Notes: generated from the letters alone by a model not told the origin. Shown: positions 26,511 through 35,189, numbered from the stretch's first letter. The stretch: 64,000 bases of DNA from Streptomyces sp. NRRL S-340 (GCF_000720185.1 NZ_JOIY01000014.1:186001-250000); one strand, 5' to 3'. Program-made: numbers and translations.

Positions 26511-27406
26511 GCGCCGTCATCCAGCCGGACACGGTCCCGGCGAAGGCCGCCGCCCCGCGCGAGGCCTCCGGCGCACGGCTCGCCGTTCGCCGCTTCCTGC
26601 GCAACAGGCTGGCCGTTGTCGGGCTCGCCGTCGTGGTCCTCTTCTTCCTGTTCTGCTTCGCCGGCCCGCTGGTGTACTCCACCGACCAGACCCACACCAT
26701 GCTCCAGCAGGTCAACCTCGCCCCCAGCGGCTCCCACTGGCTGGGCACCGACGCCGTCGGCCACGACGAACTGGGCCGGCTGATGTACGGCGGCAAGGTC
26801 TCGCTCGTCGTCGGCCTCGCCGCGGGCGTCCTGGCCACCGTCATCGGCACGCTGTGGGGCGCCGCCGCCGGGTACGCGGGCGGCTGGATCGACGCCGTGA
26901 TGATGCGGATCGTCGACGCCGGCATCGCGATCCCCGCGCTGTTCATCCTGCTCGTGGTCTCCGCCATCACCACACCGGGCCTGGCCGGACTCGTCCTCAT
27001 CCTGGGCCTGGTGTCCTGGCTGGTGCCCTCCCGGCTGGTCCGCGCCGAGACACTGACCCTGAAGAACCGCGACTACGTCCTGACCCTGCGCGCCATCGGT
27101 GGCACGCACGCCCGGGCGATCCTGCGGCACATCCTGCCCAACTCGGTCTCGACCGTCATCGTCGCCGCCACCTTCCAGGTCGCCGACGCCATCCTGCTCG
27201 TCGCCTACGTCTCCTACCTGGGCATGGGAGTCAGGCCGCCGCAGACCGACTGGGGCGGCATGCTCTCCGCCGGGCTCACCGCCGCCTACTCCGGCTACTG
27301 GTGGCTGATCCTGCCGCCCGGCCTGGCCATCATCCTGGTGGTGTGGGCGTTCAACGCGATCGGGGACGGACTCCGCGACGCATTCGATGTGAGGGGACGC
27401 GGATGA
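26507..27406 (+). CDS. DppC-type ABC transporter permease
   Basis: A 299-residue permease. An N-terminal cytoplasmic arm and first membrane helix (LAVVGLAVVVLFFLFCF) precede HWLGTDAVGHDELGRLMYGG, the DppC/OppC hallmark, and the EAA loop DYVLTLRAIGGTHARAILRHILP. ATG overlaps the stop of the previous gene (ATGA), so the two permeases should be made together. Confidence 0.94.
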   Translation: MSAVIQPDTVPAKAAAPREASGARLAVRRFLRNRLAVVGLAVVVLFFLFCFAGPLVYSTDQTHTMLQQVNLAPSGSHWLGTDAVGHDELGRLMYGGKVSLVVGLAAGVLATVIGTLWGAAAGYAGGWIDAVMMRIVDAGIAIPALFILLVVSAITTPGLAGLVLILGLVSWLVPSRLVRAETLTLKNRDYVLTLRAIGGTHARAILRHILPNSVSTVIVAATFQVADAILLVAYVSYLGMGVRPPQTDWGGMLSAGLTAAYSGYWWLILPPGLAIILVVWAFNAIGDGLRDAFDVRGRG

Positions 27407-29334
27407 CCGCCACCACCAAGGGCCCCGCCGCCGCCCGTACCGCGGCGCCCGGCCCGATCCTCGAACTCGACGACCTCGGCGTCGTCTTCACCACCGAGAC
27501 CGGCGAGGTGCCCGCCGTCAAGGGCGTCTGCCTCCAGGTCCGGCCGGGCGAGACGCTGGCCCTGGTCGGCGAGTCCGGCTCCGGCAAGTCGACCATCGCG
27601 CTCGCCGCGATGGGCCTGCTCGCCGCGAACGCCCGCGCCACCGGCAGCGCCGTCATCGCCGGCACCCAGATCGTCGGCGCCCCGGAGAGCGGCCTCGCCG
27701 CGCTGCGCGGCAAGACCGTCTCCATGGTGTTCCAGGAGCCGGCCACCGCGCTCGACCCGCTCACCCGGATCGGCAAGCAGATCGCCGAGGTGATCCGCAA
27801 CCACCGCGAGGTGTCCGCCAAGGACGCCGCCGCCGAGGCCGTCGAACTGCTGCGCCGCGTCGGCATCCCCGAACCCGGCAAGCGCGCCCGCGCCTACCCC
27901 TTCCAGCTCTCCGGCGGCCAGCGCCAGCGCGTCGTCATCGCCATGGCCATCGCCAACGAACCCGGACTGCTCATCGCCGACGAGCCGACCACCGCGCTCG
28001 ACGTCACCGTGCAGGCCGAGATCCTCGACCTGCTGCGCCGGCTCGCCGCCGAGACCGGCACCGGCGTGCTGCTCGTCACCCACAACATGGGTGTCGTCGC
28101 CGACTTCGCGGACCGGGTCGCCGTCATGTACCGCGGGGAGATCGTGGAGACGGGTCCGGTCGAGGACGTCCTGCTGCGCCCCGCGCACGACTACACCCGG
28201 CGCCTGCTGGCCGCCGTGCCCCGGCTCTCCGTCGCCGGGGCGGCGGACGGCACCGCCGGGTCCGCCGGGTCCGCCGGTTCCGCCGTGGCGCAGGACGGCA
28301 CCGGCCGGACCGCCGGTTCCGGCCACGGCACCGGCCGGCCCGCAGCGACCGCCCGGGCCCGCACGGACGGTCCGGCGGCCGGGCCGTCGGCTCCGCCCCC
28401 CGGCTCCGGCGCCCCCGGGGACCGGACCCCGGACCGGCCCGCGGGCGGATCCGCCGACGCTTCCGCCACCGGAGCAGTAGCGAGTCGCGAGGCGGAACCC
28501 GTGGTCGAACTGCGGGACGTCTCCGTGGTGTTCGGGCGCGGCAAGGCCGCCGTGCGCGCCCTCGGCGGAGTGTCCTTCCGGGTCGAACCGGCGCAGACCC
28601 TCGGCCTGGTCGGCGAGTCCGGCTCCGGCAAGTCCACCGCCGCCCGGGTGGCGCTCGGCCTCATCCCGCCCACTTCCGGCACCGTCTCCCTCTTCGGCGC
28701 CGATCTCGCCCGCACCCGCGCCCGGGCCCGCCGCGCCCTGCGGGCCGGTATCGGCGTCGTCCTCCAGGACCCGGTGGCCTCCCTCGACGCCCGGATGACC
28801 GTCGGCGAGTGCGTCGCCGAACCGCTCCGGATCCACCGCCGCGACCTGTCCGCCAAGGACCGGCAGGCCAAGGTCGCCGCCGTCCTCGACCGGGTCCGGC
28901 TGCCCCGCGAGGTCGCCCGGCGCGCGCCCCGCGAACTCTCCGGCGGACAGCGCCAGCGGGTCAGCCTGGCCCGCGCCCTGGTACTCGAACCCCGGCTGCT
29001 GGTCGCCGACGAGCCCACCAGCGCGCTCGACGTCAGCGTGCAGGAAGCGGTCCTGGAGGTCATCACCGAACTCCAGGGCGACCTGGGCTTCGCCTGCCTG
29101 TTCGTCTCCCACGACCTCGCCGTCGTCCAGCACTTCGCCCAGCGCGTCGTGGTGATGCGCGCCGGCCGGATCGAGGAGCAGGGCCCCACCGGGACGACCC
29201 TGCTGCACCCGGAGACCGACTACACCCGCCGTCTGCTGGCCGCCGTACCGGTGCCCGACCCGGTGGTGCAGCGGGGCCGCCGGGCCGAGCGCCTGGCCAC
29301 CCTCGCGGCCGGCCGTACGGAGGCCCAGGCGTGA
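27403..29334 (+). CDS. Fused double ATPase of the Dpp-type transporter (DppD-DppF)
   Basis: A 643-residue protein carrying two complete nucleotide-binding domains. The first has Walker A GESGSGKST at 56-64, the signature LSGGQRQRVVIAMA and Walker B LLIADEPTTALD. The second has an identical Walker A near 404, LSGGQRQRVSLARAL and LLVADEPTSALDVS. A linker of roughly 85 residues, rich in Ala, Gly, Pro and Thr, joins them. In most transporters of this family the two are separate DppD and DppF proteins. The fusion is expected to drive the two permeases. ATG overlaps the previous stop. Confidence 0.94.
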   Translation: MTATTKGPAAARTAAPGPILELDDLGVVFTTETGEVPAVKGVCLQVRPGETLALVGESGSGKSTIALAAMGLLAANARATGSAVIAGTQIVGAPESGLAALRGKTVSMVFQEPATALDPLTRIGKQIAEVIRNHREVSAKDAAAEAVELLRRVGIPEPGKRARAYPFQLSGGQRQRVVIAMAIANEPGLLIADEPTTALDVTVQAEILDLLRRLAAETGTGVLLVTHNMGVVADFADRVAVMYRGEIVETGPVEDVLLRPAHDYTRRLLAAVPRLSVAGAADGTAGSAGSAGSAVAQDGTGRTAGSGHGTGRPAATARARTDGPAAGPSAPPPGSGAPGDRTPDRPAGGSADASATGAVASREAEPVVELRDVSVVFGRGKAAVRALGGVSFRVEPAQTLGLVGESGSGKSTAARVALGLIPPTSGTVSLFGADLARTRARARRALRAGIGVVLQDPVASLDARMTVGECVAEPLRIHRRDLSAKDRQAKVAAVLDRVRLPREVARRAPRELSGGQRQRVSLARALVLEPRLLVADEPTSALDVSVQEAVLEVITELQGDLGFACLFVSHDLAVVQHFAQRVVVMRAGRIEEQGPTGTTLLHPETDYTRRLLAAVPVPDPVVQRGRRAERLATLAAGRTEAQA

Positions 29335-29375
29335 CCCGACCCCTTCCCGCCCCGCACACCCCGCAGGAACCGGCC

Positions 29376-30317
29376 ATGCCCCCCACCCTCCGGCCGCTCC
29401 TCGCCGGCATCGACATCGGCGGCACCACCACCCAGGTGGTCCTCTGCTCCGACGACCTGACCGTCCTCGACCGCGCGGAGACCGCCACCCCCGCACAGGA
29501 GGGCGGCCCGGCCATGGTCGGCGCCGCGCTCGACGCGCTCGCCCCGCTGCTGGCCCGTACGCCCGGCCGCCTGGTGGGCGCCGGGGTCGGTGCCGCCGGG
29601 GTGGTGGACTCCGTGAACGGCCGCATCCTGGTCGCCAGCGACTCCTTCCGCGGCTGGGCCGGATTCGCCGTCACCGCCGCGGTCGAAGAGGCCCTCGGCG
29701 TCCCGGCCTACCTGGACAACGACGTCAACGCCTTCCTCTACGGAGAGGTCTGCGGCGGAGCGGTGCGCGGCGAGGCCGACGTCCTCGGCATGACCCTGGG
29801 GACCGGCGTCGGCGGCGCCCTGTGGACCAACGGCGCCCTATACGCCGGTCCGCACGGCGCGGCCGGCGAGATCGGGCACATCCCCGGCTTCGGTGACCTG
29901 CCCTGCTCCTGCGGCGGCCGGGGCCACCTGGAGACGCTGGCCTCCGGCCGCTCCATCGGTGCCCGTTACGCCGACCGCACCGGCCGCAGCCGTACCGCCC
30001 GCGAAGTCGCCGAGGCCGCCACCGGGGGTGACGAGGACGCCCTCGCCGTGTACCGCGCGGCGGGGGCGGGCATCGCCCGGGCCATCGTGATCACGGCGGG
30101 CGTCGCCGACATCACCACGGTGGTCGTCGGCGGGGGCGTCAGCCGTGCCTGGCCCCTGCTGGAACCCGTCATCCTGTCCGCCCTGGCCGCCGACCCCCCG
30201 GTCAGCGGCCACCCCGTCCGCCTGGTCCGGGCCGCCCTGGCCGCCGACGCCGTCCCGGTCGGCGCCGCCGCCCGTGCCCGCCGGGAACTGGACACGGAAC
30301 TCAGGGCGACGGCGTAG
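29376..30317 (+). CDS. ROK-family sugar kinase
   Basis: A 313-residue kinase without an HTH domain. The ATP-binding motif is GIDIGGTTTQVVL (about 11-23), the catalytic region YLDNDVNAFLYGE contains the base Asp, and the zinc motif is CSCGGRGHLE. ROK kinases phosphorylate glucose, ManNAc, GlcNAc or allose. The exact sugar is not evident. I chose ATG 29376 because AGGAA lies seven bases upstream; a GTG at 29331 overlapping the ATPase stop (GTGA) is an alternative that adds 15 residues. A sugar kinase ending a Dpp-type operon suggests that the imported compound contains a sugar. Confidence 0.88.
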   Translation: MPPTLRPLLAGIDIGGTTTQVVLCSDDLTVLDRAETATPAQEGGPAMVGAALDALAPLLARTPGRLVGAGVGAAGVVDSVNGRILVASDSFRGWAGFAVTAAVEEALGVPAYLDNDVNAFLYGEVCGGAVRGEADVLGMTLGTGVGGALWTNGALYAGPHGAAGEIGHIPGFGDLPCSCGGRGHLETLASGRSIGARYADRTGRSRTAREVAEAATGGDEDALAVYRAAGAGIARAIVITAGVADITTVVVGGGVSRAWPLLEPVILSALAADPPVSGHPVRLVRAALAADAVPVGAAARARRELDTELRATA

Positions 30318-30395
30318 GGCAAGCACCTGCGGCGCTTCCGTCACCGCCCCGCCTGTGCCGCTGAAGCCCGCGGTCCCGAACCGGACCACGGGTCC

Positions 30396-30434
30396 GGGTC
30401 CCGGGCCTCGCCCGGAGGACGGGGCCCGGGACCC
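30396..30434. terminator. Hairpin after the transporter operon
   Basis: GGGTCCCGGGCC (30396-30407) and GGCCCGGGACCC (30423-30434) form a perfect 12-bp stem about 80 bases after the ROK kinase stop. Position and stem strength suit termination of the transporter operon. Confidence 0.5.
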
Positions 30435-30488
30435 GCCCGGAGGACAGCAGGGGCGCTCGGCGCCCGGCGTCCCGTACGTGCCCTTGAC

Positions 30489-30576
30489 CGCCCCGCGTCC
30501 GGCCGCCCTCCGCCCCGCGTCCGGCCGCCCTCCGCCCCGCGTCCGGCCGCCCTCCGCCCCGCGTCCGGCCGCCCTC
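30489..30576 (+). repeat. 22-bp tandem repeat, four copies
   Basis: Four perfect copies of CGCCCCGCGTCCGGCCGCCC followed by TC occur head to tail. They fill the middle of a 440-base gene-free region (30318-30757) between the ROK kinase and a leftward SDR gene. The right part of this region has a further GGCGTCCAA repeat (about 30680-30705). No gene is seen there. Confidence 0.9.
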
Positions 30577-30757
30577 CGCCGCGCGGGCGGCCAGGAGTCC
30601 GCCCGTGCAGTGGGGTCACCGGCCGCCGCCGCACAGCGCACGACGCTGGGACGCCCAGGGCGCCGGGGCGGTCCCAAGCGTCCAGGGTGTCCAAGGCGTC
30701 CAAGGCGTTTACTGCACCGGGGGCTTACGGCCGGGCGTCCCCCGGCCGTGACGACGC

Positions 30758-31504
30758 TCAGGCCCGTCGGCCGCCGTCCACCGACAGCGCGGTCCCGGTG
30801 ACGTAGGACGAGGCGTCCGAGCAGAGCCAGACCACCGCCGCCGCGGCCTCCTCCGGGGTCGCCATCCGGCCGAGCGGGGTGATCGACTCCTGAAGGGCGA
30901 TCAGGTCGGTGCCGGCCGCCACCCGTTCGAACCCGGGCGTGCGGGTCGGTCCGGGGCAGACGGCGTTGACCCTGATGCCGCGCGGCGCGTAGTCGACCGC
31001 GGCGGCCTTGGTGAGGCCCACGACGCCGTGCTTGGCGGCGACGTAGGCGGGTGCGGTCGGGATCGCGTAGAGGCCTCCGTCGGAGGCGACGTTGACGATC
31101 GCGCCACCGTCCCCGAGCAGGGGAAGCTCGTGCTTCATGCACAGGAAGGTCCCGGCCAGGTTGACCCGTACCACCCGCTCGAACTCCTCCAGGGACATCT
31201 GGTCGAGCTGCCGGTGGTGCGAGGCGAGACCCGCGTTGTTCACCGCGAACCGCAGACCGCCGTAGGCCGCGACCGTGCGCTCCACGGCCTCCCGCACCGA
31301 GCGCTCGTCGGCGATGTCGACCGTCACGGCCAGCGCCTCACCGCCCTCCGCCCGGATCAGCCCGGTCGTCTCGGCCGCCGAGTCCGCGTCGATGTCGAGC
31401 ACGGCGACGGCCGCCCCGCCGCGGGCCAGCTCCAGCGCCGCCGCGCGGCCGATCCCGCTGCCCGCCCCCGTGACGAGCCCCGCCCTGCGGGAGCCGCCGC
31501 TCAT
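30758..31504 (-). CDS. Short-chain dehydrogenase/reductase
   Basis: A 248-residue classical SDR. The cofactor motif TGAGSGIGRAAALELA (13-28) is followed by a Rossmann Asp in VLDIDADS that favours NAD(H). Later come NNAGLAS, the catalytic Ser in VNVASDGG and YVAAKHG (YxxxK). The C-terminus has the usual VTGTALSVDGG. The ATG overlaps the stop of the upstream small gene (ATGA), with GAGGTG upstream. The pair is divergent from a LysR regulator, a layout in which the regulator usually controls the enzyme. The substrate is unknown. Confidence 0.9.
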   Translation of the reverse strand: MSGGSRRAGLVTGAGSGIGRAAALELARGGAAVAVLDIDADSAAETTGLIRAEGGEALAVTVDIADERSVREAVERTVAAYGGLRFAVNNAGLASHHRQLDQMSLEEFERVVRVNLAGTFLCMKHELPLLGDGGAIVNVASDGGLYAIPTAPAYVAAKHGVVGLTKAAAVDYAPRGIRVNAVCPGPTRTPGFERVAAGTDLIALQESITPLGRMATPEEAAAAVVWLCSDASSYVTGTALSVDGGRRA

Positions 31505-31818
31505 GCCATCACCTCGTGGTTCGCCCAGGCGACCCGGTACGGGTGCCGGGACTGCCAGCGGTCGATGACCTCGTGCAGGCCGGGCGCGGTGAACGCCTTC
31601 GCCAGCGTGTCCAGGTCGGCCACGGTGAACCGCACGATCGCGGACCCGATCAGCGCGGGGACGGCCTCTTCGCCGGGGACGGGAAGGTGGCGGCGGGTGA
31701 CGGCCGACTCCACGAGACCGGTGGCGCGCATCACCTCTTCGATATCTGCGAGGTATTGGTCGAGGGTGTCCGAAGGCAGGGGCTGGTCGAAGGAAACGAT
31801 CATTGTGTGCTGGATCAT
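31501..31818 (-). CDS. Small protein, possible dimeric alpha/beta-barrel fold
   Basis: A 105-residue soluble protein. Alternating strands and helices (TMIVSFDQPLPSDTLDQYL, ALIGSAIVRFTVADLDTLAKAF) suggest a ferredoxin-like dimeric alpha/beta-barrel, the fold of EthD, muconolactone isomerase and Abm-type enzymes. I cannot place it in a named family. It overlaps the SDR start and is divergent from the LysR gene, so it probably works in the same small pathway. The start is either ATG 31818 or ATG 31803; neither has a strong ribosome binding site. Confidence 0.7.
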   Translation of the reverse strand: MIQHTMIVSFDQPLPSDTLDQYLADIEEVMRATGLVESAVTRRHLPVPGEEAVPALIGSAIVRFTVADLDTLAKAFTAPGLHEVIDRWQSRHPYRVAWANHEVMA

Positions 31819-31888
31819 GCTGCAATTCTCGGCACCCGGTGCCGTCCGCGTCCAAGACCGGTTGGACATCCGGCGATAACCTGGGGGC

Positions 31889-32854
31889 ATGAGTGAACTG
31901 GAGACCCGGGAGCTGGAGTACTTCGTCGCGGTCGCCGAGGAACTGCACTTCGGCCGGGCCGCCGTCCGGCTCTCGATCGCCCAGCCGGCGCTGTCGAAGG
32001 CGATCCGGCGGATCGAGACCCGGCTCGGCGTGGCGCTGTTCGTCCGCTCCAGCCGGCACGTCGAGCTGACCCCGGCCGGACGGGCGCTGCTGGAACACGG
32101 GCGGCACGCGCTCAACGCGGTCGCCGCCGCCGTCCGCAGGGCCCGGCGCGCCGGGGACACCGAGGCCCCGCTGCGGCTCGTCCTCAAACCCGGCGGTGAC
32201 GCCGGCCTGCTGTCCGGGCTGCTGGCCGGGTACGCCCAGCAGCCCGACGCCCGCCGGGTGGACATCCTCTTCAGCGGCCCCGCCGACCGTGCCGACTTCC
32301 TGCACGACGGCCGGGCCGACGTCGGCCTGCTCTACGTGCCGTTCGACGACCTCGACGGCCTGGCGCACGAGACGCTGCACACCGAGGACCGGGTGGTCGT
32401 CGTCCCGGCCGGGCACCGGCTGGCCGGGCGCGCCGCGGTGCGGATGTCCGACCTGGAGGGAGAGACGCTGCCCCGCTGGAAGGGGGTCCCCGAGGGCGAC
32501 GGCACCGGACCCGAGGTCGCCGACGTGGTCCAGATGCTGCACATGGTCTCGATGAACCGGATGATCGGGGTCCTGCCCCGCTCGCTGGTCGAACCGGTCC
32601 CGGCCGGGCTGGCCGGCGTCCCGGTGACCGACGCGCCGCCCAGCCGCCTCGTGCTCGCCTGGAACGAGCAGGACCGCCGGCCGCTGGTCGCGTCCTTCGT
32701 GGCCGCCGCCCTCGAAGCACACCCGCACGCGAGCCGTTCCGAGGGGCCGCACGCGAGTCGCTCCGGGGAATCGCACGCGAGCCGTTCCGCGGGAGCCCAG
32801 CGGCCGGCGGGGCCGGACGGCGACGGGCGTCGAGAGGGGCGATCGTCTCCATGA
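31889..32854 (+). CDS. LysR-family transcriptional regulator
   Basis: A 321-residue protein. The winged HTH (YFVAVAEELHFGRAAVRLSI, then QPALSKAIRRIETRLG) is at residues 9-50. The effector domain (LLSGLLAGYAQQPDARRVDI, ADVGLLYVPFDDL) follows. The C-terminal 45 residues contain three HASRS repeats and a disordered Gly/Arg tail beyond the normal end of LysR proteins, produced by a tandem duplication of 24-30 bases. The gene is divergent from the SDR pair with 70 bases between starts, so it likely binds there. ATG 31889 follows TGGGGG. Confidence 0.88.
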   Translation: MSELETRELEYFVAVAEELHFGRAAVRLSIAQPALSKAIRRIETRLGVALFVRSSRHVELTPAGRALLEHGRHALNAVAAAVRRARRAGDTEAPLRLVLKPGGDAGLLSGLLAGYAQQPDARRVDILFSGPADRADFLHDGRADVGLLYVPFDDLDGLAHETLHTEDRVVVVPAGHRLAGRAAVRMSDLEGETLPRWKGVPEGDGTGPEVADVVQMLHMVSMNRMIGVLPRSLVEPVPAGLAGVPVTDAPPSRLVLAWNEQDRRPLVASFVAAALEAHPHASRSEGPHASRSGESHASRSAGAQRPAGPDGDGRREGRSSP

Positions 32855-32973
32855 CCTCGGGCGGGAGACCGGCCGTCCCCCTGCGCGGCCACCGCTTCGG
32901 CGGGCGCTCTCCTCGTACCCCGGTGGTCCACCGCGAACATGACCACGTCCGCCCCGACGGTCACCACCGTGGG

Positions 32974-33008
32974 AGGCAGGAGGCAGGAGGCAGGAGGCAG
33001 GAGGCAGG
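32974..33008 (+). repeat. AGGCAGG microsatellite, five copies
   Basis: Five perfect head-to-tail copies of the heptamer AGGCAGG lie between the LysR gene and the convergent NAD(P)-binding protein gene. The repeat tract is purine-rich on the plus strand and is likely to vary in copy number between isolates. Confidence 0.9.
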
Positions 33009-33085
33009 AGCGGAAGAGGCGGGCAGCGGGCAGCCGGCAGCGGCGGGCCGGTGACGGGCGGACCGGCGTCCGTGCGGGCGGGTGG

Positions 33086-33697
33086 TCAGCCCAGGGGCAC
33101 GACGACCTCACCGGCGTGGCCGGCCGACTCGGCCTCGTCCAGCATGAGCGCGGCCACGGAGGCGCGGGACATCCTGGGCGGCAGCAGCGGACGGCGCAGC
33201 TCCGCGAGCGGTACGAGGCGGCGCCCGGGACTGACGGGACCGTCGGTCAGATCCGGCGCGTGGAACACGGTGGCGCCCGCGTTCAGGGCGATCCGGTCGG
33301 CCTCGGCCTTCTCGGCCAGTTCCTTGCCGACGGCCACCCGCATCACCGCCTGGTAGATCCGCCCGCCCGCGCCGGTCGACACCCCCGACCCCAGGGCGCC
33401 GAGCCACACCGTGCGCACCGGCGCCGCGGCGAGCAGCCCGGCCCCGGCGACCAGCGCGCCCGGTCCGTCCTTCTTGCCGATGCCGATGGCCGAGACGGCC
33501 ACGTCGACGTCGTCCAGGCCGGGGAAGGTCTGCGGGGAGAAGACGTCGGCCTGCCGCACGTCGACCCGCTGCCGCGAGGGCACGGTGACCCGGCCCGGGG
33601 TGCGGACGAGGGCGACGACCTCGTGCCCCCGTTCCAGGGCCTGGGTGGTGAGCAGGCCGCCGACCCTGCCGGAGGCGCCGAGTATCGCGATACGCAT
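33086..33697 (-). CDS. NAD(P)-binding atypical SDR / NmrA-like protein
   Basis: A 203-residue protein with the N-terminal nucleotide-binding motif ILGASGRVGGLLTTQALERGHEV and the region VFSPQTFPGLDDVDVAVSAIG. The C-terminal part has the late conserved segment MSRASVAALMLDEAES. Such proteins are NAD(P)H-binding reductases or redox sensors. It lies divergent from a TetR regulator, with three CTGTTGGT repeats in between, and is the expected target of that repressor. ATG 33697 has AAGGACGG upstream. Confidence 0.87.
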   Translation of the reverse strand: MRIAILGASGRVGGLLTTQALERGHEVVALVRTPGRVTVPSRQRVDVRQADVFSPQTFPGLDDVDVAVSAIGIGKKDGPGALVAGAGLLAAAPVRTVWLGALGSGVSTGAGGRIYQAVMRVAVGKELAEKAEADRIALNAGATVFHAPDLTDGPVSPGRRLVPLAELRRPLLPPRMSRASVAALMLDEAESAGHAGEVVVPLG

Positions 33698-33721
33698 GGT
33701 GGTCCGTCCTTGACTGAACAA

Positions 33722-33801
33722 CTGTTGGTGACATGAGTAAACGACTGTTGGTTACGGCTGTCAAGGCGGCCCGGCGCTGTAGCATGAACACCTGTTGGTG
33801 A
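33722..33801 (+). promoter_or_regulatory. Three CTGTTGGT(G/T)A direct repeats
   Basis: CTGTTGGTGA occurs at 33722-33731 and 33792-33801, and CTGTTGGTTA at 33745-33754. Start-to-start distances are 23 and 47 bases, close to two and four or five helical turns. The repeats occupy the whole divergent promoter region between the TetR gene and its probable target. They are the best candidates for the TetR binding sites. Confidence 0.55.
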
Positions 33802-33829
33802 ACGGTTCGCACTGCTGGGAAGGGTCAAC

Positions 33830-34504
33830 GTGTCGTCCGACGAGGGAGCAGCGCCGGAAGCCGCCCCCACCCGTCGCCGCCGCAATCCTCGGGGGCAGGG
33901 ACAGGTGCTCAGGGCCCAGCTGGTGGCCGCCGCGGCGAGGCTGCTGGCCACCCTCGACCAGCCGGAGACGCTCACGCTGCGGCAGGTCGCGCGGGAGGTC
34001 GGGGTGGCGCCCGCCAGCATCTACGGTCACTTCGCGGACCTGGGTGCGCTCATCGAGCACGTACTGCGCCTGCGCTACGACGAACTGGCCGGCCTGATGA
34101 ACGAGGCCGCGCGCTGCGCGCCGGACCCGCTGTCCGACCTCGTCGGCCGGTGCGCGGCGTACGTGCGCTGGGGAGTCGAGCAGCCCGGCCACTACCGGAC
34201 GCTCTTCGGCGGGCGGATGCCGGCCGACCTCGTCCCGGGGTCCGCGCACGGCGCCGGCGCCGAACTGCTGGAGTCGGTCGTCGCCTCCCTGGCGGCCGCC
34301 GGCGGAAGGGACCGCGGTTCCACGGCGGAGCGGCAGTGGCAGGCCGGACTCATGCTCTGGACCGCGATGCACGGCTTGATCAGCCTCTACAACGACCACG
34401 GGGACATCCCCTGGCCGCCCCTGGACGACCTGATCGCCGACCTGATCAGCCTTCACACGGGCCGGCCGGCGGCCGAGGTCGCCGCCCTCCTGGCGGAGAA
34501 ATGA
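33830..34504 (+). CDS. TetR-family transcriptional regulator
   Basis: A 224-residue protein. A basic N-terminal arm (TRRRRNPRGQG) precedes the HTH (TLRQVAREVGVAPASIYGHF, about 50-69). The C-terminal domain includes GVEQPGHYRTLFGG, as in the TetR_C_13/WHG group. GTG 33830 has GGGAAGGG upstream. It is divergent from the NAD(P)-binding protein gene, and its 3' end runs into a strong terminator. Confidence 0.9.
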   Translation: MSSDEGAAPEAAPTRRRRNPRGQGQVLRAQLVAAAARLLATLDQPETLTLRQVAREVGVAPASIYGHFADLGALIEHVLRLRYDELAGLMNEAARCAPDPLSDLVGRCAAYVRWGVEQPGHYRTLFGGRMPADLVPGSAHGAGAELLESVVASLAAAGGRDRGSTAERQWQAGLMLWTAMHGLISLYNDHGDIPWPPLDDLIADLISLHTGRPAAEVAALLAEK

Positions 34505-34505
34505 C

Positions 34506-34541
34506 AGGAGCCCTTCCCCCGTAGCGGGGTGAAGGGCTCCT
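34506..34541. terminator. Strong bidirectional terminator between convergent genes
   Basis: AGGAGCCCTTCCCCCG and its inverse CGGGGTGAAGGGCTCCT form a nearly perfect 16-bp stem with a 3-base loop. The hairpin starts two bases after the TetR stop and ends 33 bases before the stop of the convergent VOC gene. Confidence 0.8.
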
Positions 34542-34573
34542 GCTGCCCGGGACGTCGCCGCCCCGGAGGGAGG

Positions 34574-35008
34574 TCAGTCGAGGCAGAACTCGTTGCCCTC
34601 GATGTCCTGCATCACGATGCAGGACTCGTTCTCCTCGTCGGCGACCAGCACCTCCAGGCACACCGCGCCGAGCGCGACCAGGCGTTCGCACTCGGCCTTC
34701 AGGGTGGCCAGGCGCTCCTCACCCACGAGTCCGGTGCCGGCCCGCACGTCGAGATGCACCCGGTTCTTGGCGGTCTTCCCCTCGGGGACGCGCTGGAAGT
34801 ACATGCGCGGGCCCACGCCCGTGGGGTCCTTGCAGACGGCCCACGCGCCGCGCTCCTCGGGCGGGAGGGAGCTGTTGAAATCGTCCCAGGTGGCGAACCC
34901 GTCCGGCGGAGGCGGGAGGACATAGCCCAACACCTCGCACCAGAAGCGGGCGACGCGTTCGGGATCCGCGCAGTCGAAGGTGACCTGGAACTGTCTGACC
35001 GATGTCAT
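34574..35008 (-). CDS. VOC-family (glyoxalase-like) protein
   Basis: A 144-residue protein with one glyoxalase-type vicinal-oxygen-chelate unit: QVTFDCADPERVARFWCEVLGY at the N-terminus, NRVHLDVRAG in the middle and VMQDIEGNEFCLD at the end. The His in HLDV and the Glu in GNEF are possible metal ligands. Streptomycetes carry many of these stand-alone proteins, usually without known substrates; some bind or modify antibiotics. It is a single gene that converges on the TetR gene. Confidence 0.85.
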   Translation of the reverse strand: MTSVRQFQVTFDCADPERVARFWCEVLGYVLPPPPDGFATWDDFNSSLPPEERGAWAVCKDPTGVGPRMYFQRVPEGKTAKNRVHLDVRAGTGLVGEERLATLKAECERLVALGAVCLEVLVADEENESCIVMQDIEGNEFCLD

Positions 35009-35139
35009 CGTGCCACCGTAGCAGCGTGACTTCCCTGGTCAACTCCTTTATGAGCGCCCTCCCGCCGACGCCGGCGGGCCCGGGCGGCCCGCCGTCCGGC
35101 CCCCGGTACGTCCGGCCCTGACGACCGGACACAGGCCCT

Positions 35140-35153
35140 GAGTACGGGTACTC
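35140..35153 (+). promoter_or_regulatory. Perfect palindrome GAGTACGGGTACTC
   Basis: GAGTAC-GG-GTACTC is a perfect 14-base inverted repeat 36 bases before the start of a small membrane protein gene. It has the size and symmetry of a dimeric regulator site. No regulator for it is encoded next to it. Confidence 0.45.
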
Positions 35154-35189
35154 ATGCGCGTCGCCCCGCGGTCACGGCAGCCTGCACCC

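Noticed and set aside
30489..30576. CRISPR-like array
   Set aside because: The four 22-bp units are directly adjacent without spacers, so this is a simple tandem repeat. No cas genes are present.
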